From NCBI GenBank assembly GCA_003168265.1, contig PMSV01000009.1, positions 18,859-82,858 on the forward strand: a stretch of DNA of 64,000 nt. Direction: 5' to 3'. Below, piece by piece: positions 52,692 to 62,138 of this stretch. This DNA is from Chitinophagaceae bacterium. GTDB taxonomy: Bacteria > Bacteroidota > Bacteroidia > Chitinophagales > Chitinophagaceae. A model generated the notes under the pieces. The model had not been told where the DNA came from. It worked only from the letters and a program-made list of their open reading frames with translations, and did no database searches. Positions within the stretch are counted from its first letter, which is position 1. Every line of letters starts with the position of its first letter. The translations under genes were made by a program, and so were the position numbers.

Positions 52692-54422
52692 TCAGGGCAG
52701 CTCGAGTAAAAGGGCCTCATAAGGTTTGAGATGCCCGTCCAGACTGGCGTGGCCATAGTTATCGATCATGATCCTGGCTTTTGAAAAATCGATCCCCGTA
52801 TTGGAAGTCACCACTCTATTCCTGAAATTCAGGACAACCAACCATTTCTTTCCATTGAGTTCTCGCGTGTAGGCATAGACATCCGGGTTGGCCGGGTCCA
52901 ATAATTGATAAATTCCATAAACCAGAACAGGGTTTTCCTTCCTCAACCTGACCATTTTGCGAAAATAGTTCAGGCAACTGTTTGAATCGTTCTCCTCCCG
53001 TGCAGCATTGATCTGCTTATAATCAGGATTCAGTTCTATCCAAGACTTGCCGCTGCTGAAACCGGCATTGGTACTACTATCCCATTGGAAGGGAGTACGC
53101 CCGTTGTCACGGCCGCTGAACTCAATATTTTTCAGGTATTGGACCATATCGGTTCCTATAGCTTTTTGATGCTGGTATTCATTCAGGGTTGCCTTATCCC
53201 GAAATTGTTCAAGCCTGGTGAAACCCGGATTGGTCATTCCCAGTTCATCTCCGTTATAGTAAAATGGAGTTCCCCGCATGGACAATATAAAAGTAGTCAG
53301 CATTTTCGAAGAAATTTCACGAAAAGCAGGGGAATCATTTCCGAACCTTGTCACCAACCTGGCCTGATCATGGTTGGCAAGAAAAATCGAAAGCCAGCCC
53401 TCCTTTGCAAAAGCGCTGTCCCATCTGGTGAATACCTGTTTGAACCGGAGCAGGCTATATCCTCCGGGCTTTCCCAGGTCCACCGCATCAAATGCATAAG
53501 CCATATTGAGCTCCTTTCTTCCTGAATCCACCAGCTCATGGGCATCGGCAAAATTCCTGCCTGCTCCTTCGGCCACGCTCATGACATTGTATTTGCTTAA
53601 AACCTCTTTGTACATTTCCTTCAGGTAATCATGGATATGGGGGCCCATGGAATAATAATCATTAAAATTCTTCTCATAGCCTTTCGGCCACTGCGGGAAA
53701 CCTGTGTCCTTGGCGACAAATTGAAAAGCATCGAGGCGGAATCCATCGATTCCCTTTTCCGCCCAAAATTTCATGATATCGAAAACCTCCTTTCGGAGAG
53801 CCGGGTTTTCCCAGTTGAGATCCGGCTGTTTGGGTGAAAAGTAATGAAGATAATAGGCTTTGCTGCCGGAATCATACCTCCATGCATCGTGGTTTACATC
53901 AAAGAGGCTGTAACGGTAAGGAGGCTTCCCTCTTTCTGCATTCCACCAATGATAATAATTGCGGTAAGGGCTGTTTCGGGAACTCCTGCTCTGTTTGAAC
54001 CATTCATGTTCGTCGCTGGAATGGTTAACCACCAGGTCCATCACAAGTTTGATTCCCCTGCGATGCATGCCGCTGACCAGGTTGTCGAAATCATCCATGG
54101 TCCCGAAATCCTTCATGATATTGCGGTAATCGCTGATATCGTAGCCATTGTCGTCGTTGGGGGAAGAATAGATCGGATTCAGCCAGACTACATCGATGCC
54201 CAGGCTCCTGATATAATCGAGCCTGGAGATGATACCTCTCAGGTCCCCGATGCCGTCCCCGTTTGCATCCTGAAAACTCCGTGGATAGATCTGGTATACG
54301 ACGGCTTCCTTCCACCACTTGCGGCCGGGAATTTCTGAATCAGGAGGATGAGTTGATTGTTGATTGCAGCAACATGCGGTCGCTGCTATTGCAAATGCTG
54401 TCAGAAGATTTTTAAGGCTCAT
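52692..54422 (-). CDS. GH13 alpha-glucosidase, lipoprotein (1)
   Basis: A 576-residue exported glycoside hydrolase. The N-terminal signal ends in a cysteine cluster (AIAATACCCN), consistent with a lipobox. WWKEAVVYQIYPRSFQDANGDGIGDLRG is the family opening. The catalytic Asp is in GIDGFRLDAFQF and the acid/base Glu in SVAEGAG; LANHDQARLVTRFGND supplies the transition-state Asp. These match oligo-1,6-glucosidase / alpha-glucosidase (GH13_31-like) enzymes rather than alpha-amylases. It lies 16 nt after its paralogue and is about as long; the pair is probably one transcript for maltooligosaccharide or isomaltose use. Confidence 0.92.
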   Translation of the reverse strand: MSLKNLLTAFAIAATACCCNQQSTHPPDSEIPGRKWWKEAVVYQIYPRSFQDANGDGIGDLRGIISRLDYIRSLGIDVVWLNPIYSSPNDDNGYDISDYRNIMKDFGTMDDFDNLVSGMHRRGIKLVMDLVVNHSSDEHEWFKQSRSSRNSPYRNYYHWWNAERGKPPYRYSLFDVNHDAWRYDSGSKAYYLHYFSPKQPDLNWENPALRKEVFDIMKFWAEKGIDGFRLDAFQFVAKDTGFPQWPKGYEKNFNDYYSMGPHIHDYLKEMYKEVLSKYNVMSVAEGAGRNFADAHELVDSGRKELNMAYAFDAVDLGKPGGYSLLRFKQVFTRWDSAFAKEGWLSIFLANHDQARLVTRFGNDSPAFREISSKMLTTFILSMRGTPFYYNGDELGMTNPGFTRLEQFRDKATLNEYQHQKAIGTDMVQYLKNIEFSGRDNGRTPFQWDSSTNAGFSSGKSWIELNPDYKQINAAREENDSNSCLNYFRKMVRLRKENPVLVYGIYQLLDPANPDVYAYTRELNGKKWLVVLNFRNRVVTSNTGIDFSKARIMIDNYGHASLDGHLKPYEALLLELP

Positions 54423-54438
54423 CTTAAAATACTTTTAT

Positions 54439-56229
54439 TTACGGCAGTTCATATATCAACGCTTCATAGGGCTTCAATCGTCCATCGGTAGAAGGGTTTG
54501 GATAATTATCAATGCGGACTATGGCCTTAGTCAGGTCGATTCCTATATTGGCAGATGCCGTCTTCGTGGTAAAATTCAGCAGGACCAGCCATTTTTTCCC
54601 ATTCAGCTCCCGGGTGTAGGAATAAACATCGGGATTCTCCTTATCCAATAACCGGTAACGCCCATAGACCAGGATCAGATTCTCCTTTCTTAGCTTAACC
54701 ATTTTGCGGAAATAGTTCAGACAGCTATTGCTATCCATTTCCTCTGCAGCCACGTTGACCTGCTTGTAATTGGGATTGACTTTCAGCCAGGGGCTGCCGG
54801 TCGTGAATCCCGAATTGACAGAGCTATCCCATTGGAATGGAGTCCGGCTATTGTCGCGGGCGGAGATTTTCTGCGCGTTCAGGAATTCCTGCAGGTCCCC
54901 TCCCCTTTCTCTGATCTGCCTATACATATTGATGGATTCGATGTCCCGATAATCTTCGATCCTGTCGAACTTGATATTGTTCATGCCGAGTTCGTCCCCT
55001 CCGAAATAATAAGGCGTTGCACGCATAGAGAGCAAAAATGTAGTAAGCATTTTTGAAGAGAGTTCCCTCCAGTCAGGTGCATCATTACCCCATCTTGTCA
55101 CCATTCTGGGCTGGTCATGGTTTCCCAGGTAAATCGTTCCCCATCCCCTGTTTTCAAAAACACTATCCCATTTGGAATAGACTTCCTTGAATTCGGCGAG
55201 TTTGTAGCCTTTCGGATCCATTGTCTTGAATTTACCAGGCAGATAGCCTATTCCAACGCCTTCAAAATGATAGAGCATATTGAGTTCATGGCGGTCCTCA
55301 TCAACCAGGTCATGGGCAGTAGCCGTAGTGACCCCCATCCCTTCCGCTACCGACATGCAATCGTATTTGCTCAATACCTCATGGTTCATTTCCTGCAGAT
55401 AATCATTAAGCTTGCCGCCGTTATTGTAATAGAACAATCCCCAGTCTCCATGAAAAGAAGCCGGCATGGAAGGGAAACTGGTATCTTTTGAGATGATGGG
55501 AATAACATCCATACGGAACCCGTCGATGCCCTTCCGGAACCAGTAATTCATCATGTCGAATATCTCCCTCCGGACTTTCGGGTTCTCCCAGTTAAGGTCG
55601 GGCTGCTTTTGGGAGAAATAATGCAGGTAATAGGCATTTGTGGGTGAATCGTATTTCCAGGCATCGTTATGGACATCGAAAAAACTATATCGGGCTGAGG
55701 GTTTGCCACGCTCCGCATTCCACCAATGGTAATAATCCCGGTAAGGATTGGTCCTTGAAATTCGGGATTGCCTGAACCACTCGTGTTCGCTGCTGCTGTG
55801 GTTAACAACCAGGTCCATGACCAGTTTCAGCCCTCTTTCATGCATGCCTTTCAGAAGTGAATCAAAATCATCCATGGTCCCGAATTCCTTCATGATATTC
55901 CTGTAATCGCTGATGTCATAGCCATTGTCGTCATTGGGTGAAGCATAGATGGGATTTAGCCAGATGACATCCACGCCAAGGCTCTTTATATAGTCCAGTT
56001 TGGATGCAATTCCTTTCAGGTCTCCGACCCCGTCCCCATTGGCATCTTTAAAGCTTCTCGGATAGATCTGGTACACAACGGCCTCCTTCCACCATTTGCG
56101 GCCCGCAATGCCCGTGCTGTCATTGTCCATAGAATTGTTTTGATTGTTTTTCCCGCTTTTACAGGAAGAGATGAAAAGGATGACAAGGACTGTAAAAGTC
56201 ACCCTGCTTAAGATTTTGATCATTTGCAT
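54439..56229 (-). CDS. GH13 alpha-glucosidase, lipoprotein (2)
   Basis: A 596-residue paralogue of the gene downstream of it. The signal peptide ends LFISSCKSG (lipobox ISSC). The catalytic blocks are GIDGFRMDVIPI (nucleophile Asp), SVAEGMGV (acid/base Glu) and LGNHDQPRMVTRWGND. Long stretches, such as the WWKEAVVYQIYPRSF opening and the VVNHSS segment, are nearly the same as in the neighbour. The residues around the nucleophile (MDVIPI against LDAFQF) differ, which may reflect different substrate preference. A 16-bp perfect palindrome lies 42 nt upstream. Confidence 0.92.
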   Translation of the reverse strand: MQMIKILSRVTFTVLVILFISSCKSGKNNQNNSMDNDSTGIAGRKWWKEAVVYQIYPRSFKDANGDGVGDLKGIASKLDYIKSLGVDVIWLNPIYASPNDDNGYDISDYRNIMKEFGTMDDFDSLLKGMHERGLKLVMDLVVNHSSSEHEWFRQSRISRTNPYRDYYHWWNAERGKPSARYSFFDVHNDAWKYDSPTNAYYLHYFSQKQPDLNWENPKVRREIFDMMNYWFRKGIDGFRMDVIPIISKDTSFPSMPASFHGDWGLFYYNNGGKLNDYLQEMNHEVLSKYDCMSVAEGMGVTTATAHDLVDEDRHELNMLYHFEGVGIGYLPGKFKTMDPKGYKLAEFKEVYSKWDSVFENRGWGTIYLGNHDQPRMVTRWGNDAPDWRELSSKMLTTFLLSMRATPYYFGGDELGMNNIKFDRIEDYRDIESINMYRQIRERGGDLQEFLNAQKISARDNSRTPFQWDSSVNSGFTTGSPWLKVNPNYKQVNVAAEEMDSNSCLNYFRKMVKLRKENLILVYGRYRLLDKENPDVYSYTRELNGKKWLVLLNFTTKTASANIGIDLTKAIVRIDNYPNPSTDGRLKPYEALIYELP

Positions 56230-56270
56230 TTATTTACAGCAGGCTAAAAGTAGGAACAAAATGAGAATTC

Positions 56271-56286
56271 AAACCTGATCAGGTTT
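56271..56286. promoter_or_regulatory. 16-bp perfect palindrome, candidate operator
   Basis: AAACCTGATCAGGTTT is fully self-complementary. It lies in the 116-nt gap between the divergent glucosidase pair and the FAD/Fe-S oxidoreductase, 42 nt before the glucosidase start. The size and symmetry fit the operator of a dimeric HTH repressor. No regulator gene is adjacent, so the binding protein is unknown. Confidence 0.5.
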
Positions 56287-56345
56287 TAGTCTCTGCCCCG
56301 CGTTCACTATTTTTACAGCTCGTTTGAAAACCGAATATAAGTGCA

Positions 56346-59255
56346 ATGAAGGAAAAACTGGAATTACTCGCAAAAGAACTTGAAGGCGAACTTCATTACG
56401 ATGAGACCATGCGGATTTTATATGCTACAGACGCATCGGCCTACCGGGAACTGCCGCTGGCCGTTGCCATTCCGAATTCAAAAGAAGATTTACGAAAACT
56501 TATTTTATTTGCGAAAGAAAATAAAACTTCACTGATCCCGAGGACGGCTGGAACCTCGCTGGCCGGACAGGTGGTCGGAAATGGAATCATCGTCGACCTC
56601 TCCAAAAAATTTACCAGGATACTCGGGATGAATGCCGATCAGAAATGGGTTCGGGTAGAACCGGCCGTGATCAGGGATGAGCTGAACATGTTCCTTAAGC
56701 CATATGGGTTCCTTTTTGGCCCGGAAACCTCTACCGCCAACCGGGCCATGATGGGAGGAATGGTCGGAAATAATTCCTGCGGGAGCAATTCCATTGTTTA
56801 TCGCAGCACCCGCGAGCATCTTTTGGAAGTGAAGGCCTTGCTCAGTGACGGAAGCGAAGCGGTTTTCAGATCAGTAGGCCTGGATGAGTTTCATCAGAAA
56901 TGCGAGGCAGATAATCTCGAAGGGCATATTTACAGAAATATCCGCGGCTTGCTTGGAAACTATGAAAACCAGAAAGAGATCCGAAAACAATATCCGAAGA
57001 GCAGCGTCGAAAGAAGGAATACGGGATATGCCATCGACAAGCTCCTCGATACGGCCCCTTTTACTCCGGGAGCGGAAGATTTTAATTTTTGCGGCCTGAT
57101 CGCCGGTTCCGAAGGCACACTTGCCTTACTTACGGAGATCAAATTGAATATCGTGCCCCTTCCTCTAAAAGAGACAGGACTGCTATGCGTGCACTTTAAT
57201 ACGGTAGATGAATCGCTTCGGGCCAATCTCATTGGACTTAAATACGGGCCCAGTGCAAGTGAGCTCATCGATCACTATATCCTGGAATGCACAAAGGGAA
57301 ATATTGAACAAAGCAGGAACCGCTTTTTTGTCCAGGGCGATCCCGGCGCCATACTTGTCATCGAATATACCAGGGAGACAAGGGAGGAAATTGAGCAGAT
57401 CACCCGCCAGGTCGAGGCTGAAATGCGCGCTGCGGGCCTGGGATACCATTTTCCCGTTCTGCATGGGGAAGATTGTAAAAAAATCTGGGCGCTTCGCAAG
57501 GCGGGCCTGGGTCTGCTGGGCAATATGCCGGGCAATGAGAAAGCTGTACCCGTGATCGAAGACACAGCCGTCGATGTGAATGACCTGCCTGCATATATCA
57601 GTGAATTCAATCAGATACTTGTTCGCTATGGATTACATTCCGTTCATTATGCACATGCGGGTTCCGGGGAGATCCACCTGAGACCGATTTTGAACCTGAA
57701 AACGGAAGAAGGCAACAGGATGTTCAGAAAGATCGCAGAAGAGATCTCAACCCTGGTTAAAAAATACAATGGTTCACTTAGCGGAGAGCATGGGGATGGC
57801 AGGTTACGCGGAGAGTTCATCGAGAAAATGATCGGATCTAAGAATTATGGATTGCTGAAGGAAATAAAAAATACCTGGGATCCCTCGCATATTTTCAATC
57901 CAGGTAAGATAGTGGATACGCCGCCGATGAATACCATGCTTCGCTATGAGCCGGGACAAAGGACTCCCGGCTTCAAGACCCTCTTCCGCTTTTATGATCA
58001 GGATATCCTGCAGCATGCTGAACAATGCAATGGTTCGGGGGATTGCAGAAAGACCCATCTGTCCGGGGGAACCATGTGTCCCTCCTTCATGGCTACCCGC
58101 AATGAAAAGGACAGCACCAGGGCACGTGCCAATATTCTCAGGGAATTCCTGACCCGCTCCTCAAAGGAGAACCGCTTTGACAACAGGGAAATCTATGAAG
58201 TGATGGATCTTTGCCTGAGCTGCAAGGGCTGCAAGGCTGAATGTCCTTCCAATGTAGATGTGGCCAAGCTCAAAGCTGAATTCCTTCAACAATATTATGA
58301 TGCGAACGGGGTTCCTTTTCGCGCCAGGCTCATAGCCTGGTTTACCCGATCCTCCCAACTGTCCAGTATCGCTCCAGCCGCATATAATTTTATAATAGCC
58401 AATCCTATTTTCAGCGGAATCTTAAAAAAAATTGCAGGCTTCGCCAAAGAACGTTCCCTGCCCAGGTTATACAGGACCACCTTGCTGAAATGGCGCCGGA
58501 GAAATCCAGGTATAAATAGAACCAGAAAAGTTTTCTTATTCTGCGACGAGTTCACCAATTTCAATGACACGGAAATCGGCATAAAGGCCATCGAATTGCT
58601 TGAAAAGCTCGGTTATGAAGTGCTTATACCCAGGCACCTGGAAAGTTCGAGGACCTGGCTATCAAAAGGCCTGGTCAGGCAGGCAGGAAAGATCATCAAT
58701 CGCAATATTGAATTGCTGGCTCCGGTCATAAGCACGGCCACTCCCCTGATCGGCATCGAGCCTTCGGCGATTTTAACCTTCAGGGATGAATATATTGATC
58801 TCGCTTCCGACCAGAATTTGGAGCGCGCAAAAAACCTTTCAAAAAATGTTTTCCTCATCGATGAATTCCTTGCCGCGGAAATCGAAAAAGGAATTATCCG
58901 GTCCGATCAGTTTACCAGGGATCCGAAATCCATTCTATTGCATGGGCATTGCCAGCAAAAAGCGCTATCCTCCCTTTCAGCCACAGTCAAAATCCTTTCC
59001 CTTCCGGAAAACTATAAAGTGAGAACCATCCCTTCCGGTTGTTGCGGCATGGCCGGATCTTTCGGTTATGAAAAAGAACATTATGAACTCTCCATGAAAA
59101 TAGGCGAGCTGGTACTCTTCCCTGCCATCAGAAAGGAAGAGGAGGATATAGCTATTGCTGCGCCCGGAACAAGTTGCCGCCATCAGATCAGGGACGGCAC
59201 GGGAAGGAGAGCCCTGCATCCCGTCGAATTGCTCCATGCTGCATTGGTTGATTGA
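56346..59255 (+). CDS. FAD-linked oxidase / Fe-S oxidoreductase (D-2-hydroxyacid dehydrogenase type)
   Basis: A 969-residue fusion. Residues ~25-230 form an FAD-binding PCMH domain (PRTAGTSLAGQVVGNGIIVDLSK). A FAD-oxidase C-terminal domain follows to ~530, including the metal/substrate segment HYAHAGSGEIHLRP and LSGEHGDGRLRGEF. Residues ~555-650 hold two ferredoxin-like cysteine sets (CNGSGDCRKTH...MCPSF and CLSCKGCKAECP). A C-terminal CCG-type domain has HGHCQQKAL and PSGCCGMAGSFGYE. The order equals GlcD-GlpC fusions such as YdiJ, so it probably oxidises a D-2-hydroxyacid (D-lactate or D-2-hydroxyglutarate) and passes electrons to the quinone pool. Confidence 0.92.
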   Translation: MKEKLELLAKELEGELHYDETMRILYATDASAYRELPLAVAIPNSKEDLRKLILFAKENKTSLIPRTAGTSLAGQVVGNGIIVDLSKKFTRILGMNADQKWVRVEPAVIRDELNMFLKPYGFLFGPETSTANRAMMGGMVGNNSCGSNSIVYRSTREHLLEVKALLSDGSEAVFRSVGLDEFHQKCEADNLEGHIYRNIRGLLGNYENQKEIRKQYPKSSVERRNTGYAIDKLLDTAPFTPGAEDFNFCGLIAGSEGTLALLTEIKLNIVPLPLKETGLLCVHFNTVDESLRANLIGLKYGPSASELIDHYILECTKGNIEQSRNRFFVQGDPGAILVIEYTRETREEIEQITRQVEAEMRAAGLGYHFPVLHGEDCKKIWALRKAGLGLLGNMPGNEKAVPVIEDTAVDVNDLPAYISEFNQILVRYGLHSVHYAHAGSGEIHLRPILNLKTEEGNRMFRKIAEEISTLVKKYNGSLSGEHGDGRLRGEFIEKMIGSKNYGLLKEIKNTWDPSHIFNPGKIVDTPPMNTMLRYEPGQRTPGFKTLFRFYDQDILQHAEQCNGSGDCRKTHLSGGTMCPSFMATRNEKDSTRARANILREFLTRSSKENRFDNREIYEVMDLCLSCKGCKAECPSNVDVAKLKAEFLQQYYDANGVPFRARLIAWFTRSSQLSSIAPAAYNFIIANPIFSGILKKIAGFAKERSLPRLYRTTLLKWRRRNPGINRTRKVFLFCDEFTNFNDTEIGIKAIELLEKLGYEVLIPRHLESSRTWLSKGLVRQAGKIINRNIELLAPVISTATPLIGIEPSAILTFRDEYIDLASDQNLERAKNLSKNVFLIDEFLAAEIEKGIIRSDQFTRDPKSILLHGHCQQKALSSLSATVKILSLPENYKVRTIPSGCCGMAGSFGYEKEHYELSMKIGELVLFPAIRKEEEDIAIAAPGTSCRHQIRDGTGRRALHPVELLHAALVD

Positions 59256-59294
59256 AAACGCGGACTCTTTTTCTTATCTTCAATTTTTCTATTC

Positions 59295-60500
59295 ATGGAG
59301 AACCTCCCAAATATACCCGACCGAATAAAGGAATTCAATAGGGACCGCTTGCCGGAATTTCTCGCCCTCAAATACAAATTGATGGCGGCCAATGCCTTTC
59401 GTTTTTTTCGCGGCACCTGCCATATTTTCTATGAAGACCTGGCCAGGGTTTCCGATCTTCCCAAGAGCCCCCCGAGCTGGATATGCGGCGATCTGCACCT
59501 CGAAAATTTCGGGAGCTATAAAGGCGATAACCGCCTTGTTTATTTCGACCTCAATGATTTTGACGAAGCCATCCTGGCTCCTGTGCTTTGGGAGATAGCG
59601 AGAATGGCGACAAGCATAATGGTGGGATTTGATTCGCTGAATGTCGATGCAGCCGAGGCCCGCGATGCTGCGGCTTTTTTCCTGAAAACCTATTCGGATA
59701 CCCTGGCTTCGGGAAAGGCCCGCTATATTGAACCGGAAACCGCCAAAGGGATCGTCTGGACCTTTTTGGAAACCGTGGCCAACCGTAAGCAAAAAGACCT
59801 TCTGAAGAGCCGTGTCACCTTGAAAAAAGGCATCTGCCGCCTGATCATTGACGATATCCGTTTGTTTAAGATCGATAAGGATCTGAAAAAGCATTTGCTT
59901 TCTTTTTTGAATGAATGGCTGGGAAACAATAAGAAATACAAGAACGGATTTAAGATTCACGATGTGGCGTTTAGGATGGCGGGAACAGGCAGCGTAGGCG
60001 TCAGGCGTTACGCATTCCTGATCGAGAAGACGGAGGAGGGCAAATTCCTTCTTCTGGATATGAAGGAAGCCGTCAGATCCTCAATTGCCCCTTTTACGAC
60101 AGTCGCCCAACCTTCCTGGAATTCGGAAGCCGAACGGGTGGTGACTGTGCAGCACAGGATGCAAAACGTATCCCCCGCCTTTCTCAGCAGTTCCCTTTTT
60201 GACAACCGGGCCTATGTATTGAAGGAATTGCAGCCAATCGCAGACAAGATCAATTTTGATGCGATTAAAAACCGCTTGAAGGACCTTAAGCGGGTTATAC
60301 AGGACATGGCCTTGTTGACGGCTTCTTCTCAGTTAAGGAGCTCAGGCAGGCAGCAAAGTGCAATTGCCGACGATCTCATGGCTTTCGGCCAATCCATTGA
60401 TTGGCAGAGCAGGCTGCTTGATTATGCGATGGGCTATGCAAGCCAGGTCAAAAAAGATTATGAAGAATTTGCAGCGGCTTATCATATGAACTATTTTTAG
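59295..60500 (+). CDS. DUF2252 family protein
   Basis: A 401-residue protein of the DUF2252 family. FFRGTCHIFYEDL, WICGDLHLENFGSYKGD and VYFDLNDFDEAILAPVLWEIARM are its conserved blocks. They resemble the aminoglycoside-phosphotransferase/kinase-like catalytic loop (GDLHLEN, DFDE). A phosphotransferase activity is therefore suspected but not proven. It is followed 3 nt later by the MgtC-like gene and preceded by the oxidoreductase at 39 nt, so an operon is likely. Confidence 0.88.
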   Translation: MENLPNIPDRIKEFNRDRLPEFLALKYKLMAANAFRFFRGTCHIFYEDLARVSDLPKSPPSWICGDLHLENFGSYKGDNRLVYFDLNDFDEAILAPVLWEIARMATSIMVGFDSLNVDAAEARDAAAFFLKTYSDTLASGKARYIEPETAKGIVWTFLETVANRKQKDLLKSRVTLKKGICRLIIDDIRLFKIDKDLKKHLLSFLNEWLGNNKKYKNGFKIHDVAFRMAGTGSVGVRRYAFLIEKTEEGKFLLLDMKEAVRSSIAPFTTVAQPSWNSEAERVVTVQHRMQNVSPAFLSSSLFDNRAYVLKELQPIADKINFDAIKNRLKDLKRVIQDMALLTASSQLRSSGRQQSAIADDLMAFGQSIDWQSRLLDYAMGYASQVKKDYEEFAAAYHMNYF

Positions 60501-60503
60501 TCA

Positions 60504-61139
60504 ATGCAGTTACCTCAGGATATCATATTGAAAATGCTGCTTTCCCTCCTGGTTGGCGGATTGCTGGGAGCCGAAAGGGAATACAGAAGCAAGTCGGCCG
60601 GGTTCAGGACGCTGACCCTGATTTGTTTTGGGGCGACGGTATTCACTGCCCTTTCGATCCAGATCGGAGGATTAGGCAATCCGGACAGGATCGCCTCCAA
60701 TATCGTGACGGGTATCGGCTTTGTTGGCGCCGGTGTGATCTTCAAGGGTGATGCAGGAGTGAGCGGGATTACGACCGCCGCGCTGATCTGGGCCACCGCT
60801 GCGTTGGGTATGGGTATTGGGTCAGGTTATGAACTGGTAGCCCTCAGCGGTTGTGCGATCGTGCTGATGATGTTGTTCGTATTCAGTAGATTCGAAAAAT
60901 GGATCGACAAAGTGAATCAGACCCGCAATTATAAGATCGTCTGCGATTACAAAAATGAAACCCTTAAGGTCTACGAAGATTGTATGGAAAGGCACCATCT
61001 GCGTTTCAAACAGGACCGTGAAATAAAGTCAGGCGACCAGATCACGGGCGAATGGGTCGCACATGGCACGGAAAAGAATCACCTCCAGTTCATCAATGAA
61101 ATCCTGAATGAAACGACCATTCGGGAATTCTCCTATTGA
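60504..61139 (+). CDS. MgtC/SapB family membrane protein
   Basis: A 211-residue protein. The N-terminal ~130 residues carry four or five membrane helices with the family blocks GGLLGAEREYRSKSAGFRT, GFVGAGVIFK and GITTAALIWATAALGMGIG. The C-terminal ~75 residues are a soluble ACT-like domain, as in larger MgtC proteins. MgtC in pathogens affects Mg2+ homeostasis and ATP synthase; the role in free-living Bacteroidota is unknown. The next gene, convergent, starts 8 nt beyond its stop. Confidence 0.9.
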   Translation: MQLPQDIILKMLLSLLVGGLLGAEREYRSKSAGFRTLTLICFGATVFTALSIQIGGLGNPDRIASNIVTGIGFVGAGVIFKGDAGVSGITTAALIWATAALGMGIGSGYELVALSGCAIVLMMLFVFSRFEKWIDKVNQTRNYKIVCDYKNETLKVYEDCMERHHLRFKQDREIKSGDQITGEWVAHGTEKNHLQFINEILNETTIREFSY

Positions 61140-61147
61140 ACCATGAG

Positions 61148-62017
61148 CTAATAGAAACGCGCTTTCCAGGTCTTAAGAAAGACGGCCCCTCCTTCCAATT
61201 TTTGAATGCCTTCCTTGCCTGTTATTTGCTGGTCGCTGTCAACGCTGTCCGCAATGCCTTCCCAGGGTTCGATGCAGACAAAGTCCGCATTTTTCGCAGC
61301 CCAGATCCCCAGGTAGGGGAATTCTCCGAAATCAAGATCGAGCCCTCTGGGAGACTTATCCGTTCTGAGACTAACCATGGAAGAACTCGGGTTCTTCATC
61401 ACGATGGCATCCCTTAGAAACAGCGATCTTGTCAAAGGAAGCATTGTGCTTTGCCTGAGCAAGGGTTCAGGAGTTTTGGTTATGAGCCCATCGGGGCTGA
61501 TGGGCCACCTCGGTTTAGTTTCCTCCTCATTGAATTCCAGAAAATAATCTTCATATTCTGTTTGTGGCAAGAGCGGAACCCTGAATGCCGGATGTCCTCC
61601 GACAGAAAAATAGATCGGTTTGAAATCCGGGTTGCTCACTTCATAACTCACTTCCAGGACATCTGAATGAAGACGATAACCAATCCTGAACACAAAGGGA
61701 AATGGATAGGACTTTAAGGTGGTTTCATTGCTCTTCAATTGGAATTGGATTTCCGTGGACGAAAAAGGCTGGGCCTCAAATTCCATATCTCTTCCAAATC
61801 CATGGCGGCTGAGATGGTACCTGCTGCCTTCATAAAAATAACTGTCCTGTTTTAGGGTACCTACGATCGGAAACAGAACAGGCGATTTCTTCCCCCAGAA
61901 AGCAGGATCGCCATTCCATAGATAATCCAACCTGTTTACTATATGAAATATTCGTTGCAGTTCGGCTCCTTTTCCGCTGATTTCAACAGAAAGATATTCG
62001 TTTACGATGGTAAACAT
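61148..62017 (-). CDS. Aldose 1-epimerase family protein (LacX-like)
   Basis: A 289-residue protein of the galactose mutarotase-like fold. ATG at 62017 is chosen because the family begins there (TIVNEYLSVEISGKGAELQRI). The frame is open further upstream to 62299 but then crosses the divergent permease gene. Blocks include YLWNGDPAFWGKKSPVLFPIVG and RHGFGRDMEFE. VGGHPAFRVPL holds the conserved His. These fit the YeaD/LacX-like epimerase subgroup. The true substrate, probably a hexose or hexose phosphate, is not determined. Confidence 0.87.
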   Translation of the reverse strand: MFTIVNEYLSVEISGKGAELQRIFHIVNRLDYLWNGDPAFWGKKSPVLFPIVGTLKQDSYFYEGSRYHLSRHGFGRDMEFEAQPFSSTEIQFQLKSNETTLKSYPFPFVFRIGYRLHSDVLEVSYEVSNPDFKPIYFSVGGHPAFRVPLLPQTEYEDYFLEFNEEETKPRWPISPDGLITKTPEPLLRQSTMLPLTRSLFLRDAIVMKNPSSSMVSLRTDKSPRGLDLDFGEFPYLGIWAAKNADFVCIEPWEGIADSVDSDQQITGKEGIQKLEGGAVFLKTWKARFY

Positions 62018-62138
62018 GTTTTGAAAATTATTGCAATTTAACAAATAGGAATGCATCCGGACAATCCCGCTCAACCAAAAATCCGGCCTTTGAAATAATG
62101 GGCCGGGTATCCAAAAAAGAACTTCGTAATTTGTGTTG

